Assembly (NCBI RefSeq): GCF_040958095.1
Contig: NC_091158.1
Span: 37,580,710-37,644,709 of the forward strand
Direction: 5' to 3'
DNA: 64,000 nucleotides
Source of the DNA: Procambarus clarkii
Lineage: Eukaryota > Arthropoda > Malacostraca > Decapoda > Cambaridae
In this document: positions 57,753-64,000 of the stretch, piece by piece
Numbering within the stretch: the first letter of the stretch is position 1
How the letters are laid out: the number at the start of each line of letters is the position of its first letter
Notes under the pieces: model-generated
Database searches by the model: none
What the model saw: the letters and a program-made list of their open reading frames with translations, nothing else
What the model was told of the DNA's origin: nothing
Program-made: the position numbers and the translations under genes

Positions 57753-60700
57753 TTACTGTACAGCGCGAGATCTCGTCACCATAGGGTGGCGAGACTGCAC
57801 CTGACTACTGATGAGCGATGACAGAGGGTCATCCTCATCTTCTGACTCGTCGGTGAAGCCATGAGTCAGCACTGCTGAGTCAGGAACTAGACCCGCTGAA
57901 GGCAGTTCTAATTCCTCTCTAGCATGATAATGTTTCAATTTATTCACGTGAATTGTCCTTTCCACCTGGTCCTCGAACACTCCTTTTATAACAAGATTAA
58001 CCGGCCCCGCCCTTTTAATTACTCTATATGGTCCTCGCCACCTCGGAGCTAGTTTCCTGCTCTGATTGGCGGGCGCAGCCTCATTCACTCTCAATACGAG
58101 GCTTCCTTCCTTCAACTCAAGAGGGCGCACTTTCTTGTCATAAAAATGAGCATACCGAGTCCGTGCCTTCTTGGACGCTTCAGCTGCAATATTCCATGCA
58201 TTTCTCATTTTTCCAAGGACCTCTGAAGGATAGTCCTCCCCGTATGCAACATTATGTCTGTTAAGCAGACCTGAGGGGAAATTGCATGAATTACCAGTAA
58301 ACAAATGAAGTGGTTGGGTGTTAATTGATTGGTGGATGGCAGTATTCAAGGCGAACTGAACATAGGGTAGGTGTTCCTCCCAGGTGTTTGCATCATGTTC
58401 AGCAAGGATTGCAAGCATATCCTTGACTGAACGATTAGTCCGTTCCGTCATTCCGTTTGCTTGTGGGTGGTAGGCCGTTGTAAAAGCCGAAGTTGTCTCT
58501 AAAATCTTACAAACTTCTCTAAATATATTCCCATTGAATTCTTGACCCCGGTCAGAGACTAAAACTTTAGGAGGTCCGAATACAGTAACGAACCTACGCA
58601 AGAATGCATCTGCAACCGTACGAGAATCCTTCTGAGGTAATGCAACTAGTGTAGTGTATCTAGACAGATGGTCAACTAGCACCAACACGTATCTGTTACC
58701 CGCATGACTGTGGTGTAAATCAATCAGATCGGCCCCCACACGATCTAACGGTTCACGAATTTCAGGAAATTCCTGAAGTGGGGCTTGTACCTTAAGGGTA
58801 CCTTTCCTCCTCTGGCAACGAGGGCACGACTTCACGAAATTGATTACCTCAGAAAGTAATCCTGGAAAATAAAATAGAGACTTTGCTTTTAAGTGGGTTT
58901 TAAAGATCCCTGGATGCCCTGCAATTTTTGAAGCATGCGCAAGCTTTAACGCTGATGACCGCAACGCGTCCGGAATAACTAGCTGAAATACTGCCCTATC
59001 ATTCTGGCTATTAACATAATACAGGACGCCCTGTTTCATCTTAAAATCATGTATAGGTAAATTCTTTTTCTTTTTGGGGTATTTTCCTCCCTCTAAATAC
59101 TCAATAATCTCTTTCCATCTAGGCTCGCTCATCTGGTATTCTCTCATTTTATCTGATGGAATGGTTTCAATGTTTTCATTAATTTGAACTGCCGCTATAT
59201 TTCTACTTAGCGTATCTGGCACAACATGTGCTGGACCAGGCTTGTACAAGATCTGGAATGAGTGGGCCGAAAGTTCGTGAGACCAGCGTGACATTCGTGG
59301 GCATTTTGTTCGCTTCTTAAATATGTGTGTTAACGCTCGATGGTCTGTGTAGATTACAAAATGCCGCTGAAATAGGTAAGGCTCGAAATACCTAACTGAT
59401 TCTACTACTGCCAGTGCCTCCCGATCCGCAGCTGAATAACGAACTTCAGGTCCTTTGACCTTCCTACTGAAATAGGCTACTGGATGGGGTAAATTATCTG
59501 CGTCTCGCTGAATTAAGCACCCGCCAATAGCTATACCGCTGGCGTCAGTGTGCACTTCCCACTCTTTATCAAAATCAGGAATAGCCAATACCGGTGTCGT
59601 GATTAGTTGGTCTTTCAGTTTGCGATAGGCCTCGTCATGTTCTGATTTCCACACAAACTTCGCATTTTTCTTTGTCAGATCAGTCAGGGGTGCTGAAATG
59701 CCAGCGAAACCTTCAATATGACGACGAAAATATCCGGCCGCCCCCAAAAACCTACGCACGTCCTTTGCTGTCCTTGGAGTAGGCATGTCAGCAATGGCGC
59801 GGCAAGAATCTGGGTCAGGTCGGATACCGTCTGGGCACACCTGGAACCCCAGAAATTTGAATTTCTGAGCCGCCAAGGTGCACTTCTGAACATTCAGCCT
59901 GAAACCTGCCTGATCTAACAATTTCAAAGTCTCAGTCAAGTCCTGTAGGTGTTCCTCAAACGTCCTGGAATATATCACAACATCATCCAGGTACGCTAAA
60001 GAATGCCTACCCAGTACCGGACTAAGGATAAAGTTGATGGCCCTCTGAAACGACGAAGGCGCTGTCTTCAAACCAAACGGCATCCTACGGAATTGATAAG
60101 TGTGCCTACCATCCGAGAATGCTGTTTTTTCCCTATCCTGTTCTGCCACCGGAATCGCCCAATACGCCGACTTTGCGTCAAGAGTTGAGAAATACTTAGC
60201 AGCACCAAATTGATCTATTATCTCCTGTATTCGGGGCAACGGATACACATCACCCTTAGTTAGTTCGTTCACCTTCCGGTAGTCAACACAGAAACGATAA
60301 CTACCGTCCGGTTTCCGAACTAGCACAACAGGAGAGAGCCACGGTGACGTACTAGGCTCTATCACGCCCTGTCTCAACATTTTCCGGCACTCCTCCCTGA
60401 TAATGTTCTTTGCCTGTTCCGGCAACCTCCACTGTCTTGTGTACACAGGCAAATGGTCACCAGTTGGAATGGTGTGCTCGATCTTATCAAGGAGACCAAT
60501 CTGGTCATCCTCTGTCGCAAACAATTTCGGGAATTTTCGTAAAACTCCTCTCAGTGCCTTCCTATCCGCCTGTGCAACATGTTGCAAATCAAGTGCTGAA
60601 ATTAATTTTTCTATTTCCTCTACATTCTGTGCAACATTTCTCGTCTGGTATTGTACTTTGGATGGTGTTTTAGTGTTCAACATATTTAGTGCACTACATT

Positions 60701-61460
60701 GTGCAGTGACGGCTGGCGTCTCAGCTGACTCATGGTGAAAGATTTCTGTGTCCTCCACCATGGTTCCCTGAGATACCCTATCACCTGCCCTGAAGCGAAA
60801 AGTCTTATGTGAAAGATTGACAACTGGAATGAGTGCACCTTTATCGAGCACTTCAACTAAGTGATGAGGAATTAATAAACTATCACATCTCCCAGCCACC
60901 TGAAGGGTGGTACCTGGTTGTATGTGACGTCCCACGGCTACTTTAATAAATTTAACAGAATGTGGTGGGCAACTCTGTTTGGTCAATGCATGCAAGGCGC
61001 ATGACCTCTTAACTGTGTCTGGAAGAGACTTAAAAATCAATTTTGGATAGTGCGCATTATATTTCAGCTTCCTCTTAATTGAAGCTACAACTGGGGGATG
61101 GTCGATCATCTCCACTGGGTAGGAAGTCTGTCCCAACTGCAACCTGCAGTTCCTAGCCCCTTTTTGAGCAGACAAGGAATAATCAAATCGCGACAGAAAA
61201 TCAGTTCCCATTAAGATGTGACCAGGAAAATCAAGGTTCTCTACGATCGTACATGTGTGAGGCTGCAATTCCCCATCAATCTCAAAATTAACTGTACCTT
61301 GACCTACGATCTCAATCTTTTCCCCATTGACTGCTGTTAATGTCTTTGCGCACCGTTGAAGACGTGCATACTTAAAATTGCTGAAGGCTGACTTTTTAAT
61401 TACTGTTGCCTGGCTTCCTGTATCAACAAAAGCTGTCAATCTCACACCTTCCACTTTCAC
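57753..61460 (-). CDS. pol: Gypsy-type pol polyprotein (protease, RT, RNase H, integrase), intact
   Basis: An intact frame of 1235 codons. Domains in order: aspartic protease (AFVDTGSQATVI, residues about 9-20; ILMGTDFLSRFD), reverse transcriptase (YRFCVDYRKVNELT, MPFGLKTAPSSFQRA, LAYLDDVVIYS near residue 490), RNase H (EVHTDASGIAIGG, DREALAVVESVR, YTDHRALTHIF), integrase with HHCC zinc finger (HASKIAGHPG...CPRCQRR) and D,D-35-E core (ADLIDLHH; VLVSDRGQEF near residue 968; YHPQANGMTERTNRSVKD), then a C-terminal region with WRGPYRVIKRAGPVN. The order RT-RNase H-integrase defines Metaviridae/Gypsy. The frame continues upstream of this first Met to the gag stop with no other stop, so translation by readthrough of gag's TGA is likely. 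The intact catalytic residues suggest a young, possibly active copy. Confidence 0.96.
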   Translation of the reverse strand: MKVEGVRLTAFVDTGSQATVIKKSAFSNFKYARLQRCAKTLTAVNGEKIEIVGQGTVNFEIDGELQPHTCTIVENLDFPGHILMGTDFLSRFDYSLSAQKGARNCRLQLGQTSYPVEMIDHPPVVASIKRKLKYNAHYPKLIFKSLPDTVKRSCALHALTKQSCPPHSVKFIKVAVGRHIQPGTTLQVAGRCDSLLIPHHLVEVLDKGALIPVVNLSHKTFRFRAGDRVSQGTMVEDTEIFHHESAETPAVTAQCSALNMLNTKTPSKVQYQTRNVAQNVEEIEKLISALDLQHVAQADRKALRGVLRKFPKLFATEDDQIGLLDKIEHTIPTGDHLPVYTRQWRLPEQAKNIIREECRKMLRQGVIEPSTSPWLSPVVLVRKPDGSYRFCVDYRKVNELTKGDVYPLPRIQEIIDQFGAAKYFSTLDAKSAYWAIPVAEQDREKTAFSDGRHTYQFRRMPFGLKTAPSSFQRAINFILSPVLGRHSLAYLDDVVIYSRTFEEHLQDLTETLKLLDQAGFRLNVQKCTLAAQKFKFLGFQVCPDGIRPDPDSCRAIADMPTPRTAKDVRRFLGAAGYFRRHIEGFAGISAPLTDLTKKNAKFVWKSEHDEAYRKLKDQLITTPVLAIPDFDKEWEVHTDASGIAIGGCLIQRDADNLPHPVAYFSRKVKGPEVRYSAADREALAVVESVRYFEPYLFQRHFVIYTDHRALTHIFKKRTKCPRMSRWSHELSAHSFQILYKPGPAHVVPDTLSRNIAAVQINENIETIPSDKMREYQMSEPRWKEIIEYLEGGKYPKKKKNLPIHDFKMKQGVLYYVNSQNDRAVFQLVIPDALRSSALKLAHASKIAGHPGIFKTHLKAKSLFYFPGLLSEVINFVKSCPRCQRRKGTLKVQAPLQEFPEIREPLDRVGADLIDLHHSHAGNRYVLVLVDHLSRYTTLVALPQKDSRTVADAFLRRFVTVFGPPKVLVSDRGQEFNGNIFREVCKILETTSAFTTAYHPQANGMTERTNRSVKDMLAILAEHDANTWEEHLPYVQFALNTAIHQSINTQPLHLFTGNSCNFPSGLLNRHNVAYGEDYPSEVLGKMRNAWNIAAEASKKARTRYAHFYDKKVRPLELKEGSLVLRVNEAAPANQSRKLAPRWRGPYRVIKRAGPVNLVIKGVFEDQVERTIHVNKLKHYHAREELELPSAGLVPDSAVLTHGFTDESEDEDDPLSSLISSQVQSRHPMVTRSRAVQ

Positions 61461-61496
61461 CTCAAAAGTAGGCCTGCCATCACTAGGAGCCTGCTT

Positions 61497-62528
61497 TCAT
61501 GCTTTCGTAGGAGTGACTTCGCAATCCCTCTGTATATGCCCGCGCTTCCAGCAGGAGTAACACCTCCGCGGATCTCTGTTGGTACCCCGCGCAGGGTGGC
61601 TCGAACTTGCAGCTGAGGGCTGCTTCCCGCCTGATGAACCCGCGCCACAGTTCCTCGGCTTGGCTCCCTCGCCTTTACTTAACGCCTCTACGTATGGCGA
61701 CAACTGAGTGCCCGGCGTCTCCGTGCGCATCTGCCTGTCTAAGGCTGTGGCGGCCTGGGGTTGGGGTTGAGGTATGGTGTGGGTGGCCTGGGGTTGGGGT
61801 GTGGATGGAGGTTGGGGTTGAGGTATGGTGTGGGTGGCCTCGGGTTGGGGTGTGGATTGAGGTTGGGGTTGAGGTATGGTGTGGGTGACCTCAGGCTGGG
61901 GTGTGGATTGAGGTTGGGGTGGGTATGGGGTGGCCTGGGGCTGGAATGGGTATGGGTATGGGTATGGGGTGGCCTGGGGTTGGAATGGGTATGGGTATGG
62001 GGTGGCCTGGGGTTGGAATGGGTATGGGTATGGGGTGGCCTGGGGTTGGAATGGGTATGGGTATGGGGTGGCCTGGGGTTGGGGGAAGGGTTGGTATGGG
62101 AATTGAGGATGGGGTTGGGGTTGGGGTTGTTGTAGTGACGGATGAGGTGTACCTAGGTGTTGTGGGTGCTGTGGTATTGGTGTTATGTTGGGTAGTTCCT
62201 GCTGTTGGTGTGGTTGTTCATGTTCCCGTTGAACGGGTTGCTGTTCTCTACCGAGCGAAGTGGGACGTCCTGCCATACTAACTGAGGCCCCCTGTCTGCC
62301 CTGCTGGCATGGCGTCGATGTTCTTTGTGGGGGAACCCAAGACGGCTCTCCCCACTCATGGGACGACTCCTCGCAAGACTCCCCACTCATGTCAATAATA
62401 GTATCGCTACCTGAGCGATCCCCAGTGGTGTCGGAAGAGGTTCTATCCTCTACACTCCCATTCCCACTGGTCCCTACTGACTGGTCATTATCAGGGTTAA
62501 ACATTTTCTGTGATTCCTGGTGTGCCAC
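61497..62528 (-). CDS. gag: Gag-like protein with Pro/Gln repeats and CCHC zinc knuckle (343 aa)
   Basis: The N-terminus is acidic and Ser/Thr/Gly-rich. The middle (residues about 130-270) is a Pro/Gln/Tyr/Thr region made of 11-residue repeats (QPQATPYPYPF, four copies) followed by variants with HTIPQPQPQ. The C-terminus has a CCHC zinc knuckle (CYSCWKRGHIQRDC), the nucleic-acid-binding signature of nucleocapsid. A recognisable capsid fold is not obvious, so this may be a shortened or divergent Gag. It ends in TGA at 61497-61499; the pol frame follows in the same frame. Confidence 0.85.
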   Translation of the reverse strand: MAHQESQKMFNPDNDQSVGTSGNGSVEDRTSSDTTGDRSGSDTIIDMSGESCEESSHEWGEPSWVPPQRTSTPCQQGRQGASVSMAGRPTSLGREQQPVQREHEQPHQQQELPNITPIPQHPQHLGTPHPSLQQPQPQPHPQFPYQPFPQPQATPYPYPFQPQATPYPYPFQPQATPYPYPFQPQATPYPYPYPFQPQATPYPPQPQSTPQPEVTHTIPQPQPQSTPQPEATHTIPQPQPPSTPQPQATHTIPQPQPQAATALDRQMRTETPGTQLSPYVEALSKGEGAKPRNCGAGSSGGKQPSAASSSHPARGTNRDPRRCYSCWKRGHIQRDCEVTPTKA

Positions 62529-64000
62529 GTCTCTTCTAAACTACCCTTTAGTACACCCTCGACCCGGACTCACTACAACCGTGATCTTACACCAATAAAA
62601 AAAAATCACAACTCTTTTTCTAAGAGAAAACTACTAAATTCCCAAAATAGGAAATACAACGATTTATCGAGAGAATCGCTGAAGTGAATCCAATGAATGA
62701 GTGTCTGCCCCGCACTCGTGTCTGACCGTGAAATATCCCGCAGTTCTATTGCTGAAGCCTAAGTCCTTTACGTTAAAAAAATTAAAGAATCTAATTTATA
62801 TAAAACAATTTAAATGATAACGCAACTAACGCGCAGCACTCGTGATGGATTAATAAAGAATATTTACTGTACTTGAATACTAAGCGCGCTGGAAGTGAAC
62901 AGCGTGGCCACTGATGACTGATGGAGCAGGACCAGCTGCGCTGAAAAAAAAACTAAGTCCCGCGCTTTTTCGCTTAAACGCTGAAAAATCAAAATTTTTG
63001 TTCTGAAGGAAAATAACTAGTTTTACGTTAATAAACCGCTCTAGCGATTAATATAGACACCCAGGACCTATATATGCTTACCAAAATTTGAATTTTTATC
63101 AAAAACTGCGTTTTTTACTCAATTGCTGGACTCTGCCAATTTTTCTGACTCCGAGGGAAAAAATTTCTATCACCCCAAATATCACAAAACTCCTTTAATT
63201 CACAAAAATTTGGGTTTCTCGTTCCCAGATATAAATACGTTATTATTTACTACTGACGTTGTATGCAGAACAATACTGACACATCGGGCGGTTTCAACAC
63301 TCACTAATTCGATTTTTCGTCAAAATCCGAGATTTTCACCTCAAATGGACTCTGACAAAATTACGACACGATTTTCTCGAAAATTAACTAAATTCGGCAA
63401 AAATGTAATTATCACTGTTTAATGCTTATGGACAGAATTACGTCCCTTGCGCGCACTAGAGAGTAATACTGACCCCAGAATATACACGAAACATGAAAAT
63501 CAATTTCCGCCAAAAAGTCAGATTCTAGCCCAAGCTGGACTTAGAAAATTTTCCACCTACGTTTCTACTGAAAACAGAATTCTAAGTCTACAAACACAAT
63601 TTTACCGTCTTACTGGTAAAAACTAGAAAATATCATCCGCATCGACTGGAGAATCCTAATGACGCCCAGAACATACACGTGACCCACGAATACAAATTAA
63701 TTACAGTTAACGACTTTCCGACATCGACTTAGCCGAAAACTTATCCCAAAATACTTAGAAATATTCCACGGACAAATAACATTTACACGCAACTTACTAT
63801 CCCTTAAACTCCTTCACTTATCTATCGTGACCGACATATAGCCCTAAGTCCAGAGGATTAACTACACTCTAGCAACAACGCCTCTGACTTAGACTAATAG
63901 AACAGGGAATAACAAAACTTAACGTACGCACTTAGCCTAATATGCAAGAAAACGCTAAACACTTGGGAAAAATTTTAACCGGGGATTGAATTTAGGGGAA
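62529..64000 (-). other. 5' leader and flank of the Gypsy-type element (to window end)
   Basis: AT-rich sequence without a convincing gene. No copy of the candidate LTR termini (TGTAACA/TGTTACA) and no clear tRNA primer-binding site was seen. It is presumed 5' untranslated region, with the 5' LTR beyond 64000. Confidence 0.4.

Noticed and set aside
57753-61460. Integrase domain as the possible mobiliser of the 12.1 kb element
   Set aside because: It is part of an ordinary Gypsy pol with protease-RT-RNase H order, 38 kb away and outside the TIRs.

Overview
The window looks like repeat-dominated nuclear DNA of a decapod crustacean, most likely a crayfish or close relative. The grounds are very long (TA)n, (TC)n and A/C minisatellite tracts, a small foldback element with inverted CCTAA/TTAGG telomere-like motifs, and several LINE, Penelope and Gypsy elements of kinds I associate with decapods. 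The host assignment is inference. No ordinary host housekeeping gene was recognised.

The most notable object is a 12.1 kb DNA element at 7870-19984. It has terminal inverted repeats of about 3 kb, termini beginning 5'-AGTAGTAGGG, and a 6-bp target duplication (GATGTG). It sits inside the 3' part of a LINE whose uninterrupted relatives lie elsewhere in the window, so the empty site can be read directly. Between the repeats are five genes and no recognisable polymerase, integrase, ATPase or capsid gene. Leftward runs a three-exon inhibitor-of-apoptosis gene (two BIR domains plus RING). Rightward run three paralogous macrodomain-like genes and one intron-containing gene with a degenerate methyltransferase-like C-terminal domain. 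Transcription diverges from a 560-bp central region. The outermost genes end at the inner repeat borders, and both repeats carry an AATAAA signal at mirrored positions. The TSD length and 5'-AG termini resemble Maverick/Polinton elements. I infer a non-autonomous, virus-like or Polinton-like element whose cargo could act on cell death and ADP-ribose signalling. A second, orphan terminus of the same family lies at 25948-26917.

Layout: 1-6063 is an A/C-rich satellite split by a probable solo LTR. 6213-7869 plus 19985-20155 is LINE-A copy 1, split by the 12.1 kb element. About 20160-24766 is a full-length but broken LINE-A copy 2. 24767-25947 is satellite again, then the orphan terminus, then a 33-bp minisatellite (26918-30645). 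30955-33095 and 36875-37190 are purine-rich repeats, split by a CR1-type LINE (33096-36874, minus strand) with an esterase ORF1. 37531-38650 is pyrimidine-rich. 39155-39955 and 48905-52305 are further blocks of the 33-bp minisatellite. Between these last two blocks lies a region bounded by about 0.4-kb inverted repeats, holding a diverged tandem array and a Penelope-like element. 52501-52818 is a third LINE-A fragment. 53123-53497 is the telomere-motif foldback element. From about 54495 to the window end is a Gypsy-type LTR retrotransposon on the minus strand, with gag and pol in one frame separated by a single TGA.

Calls on repeat boundaries are by eye. Domain calls rest on motif reading, not on database searches.
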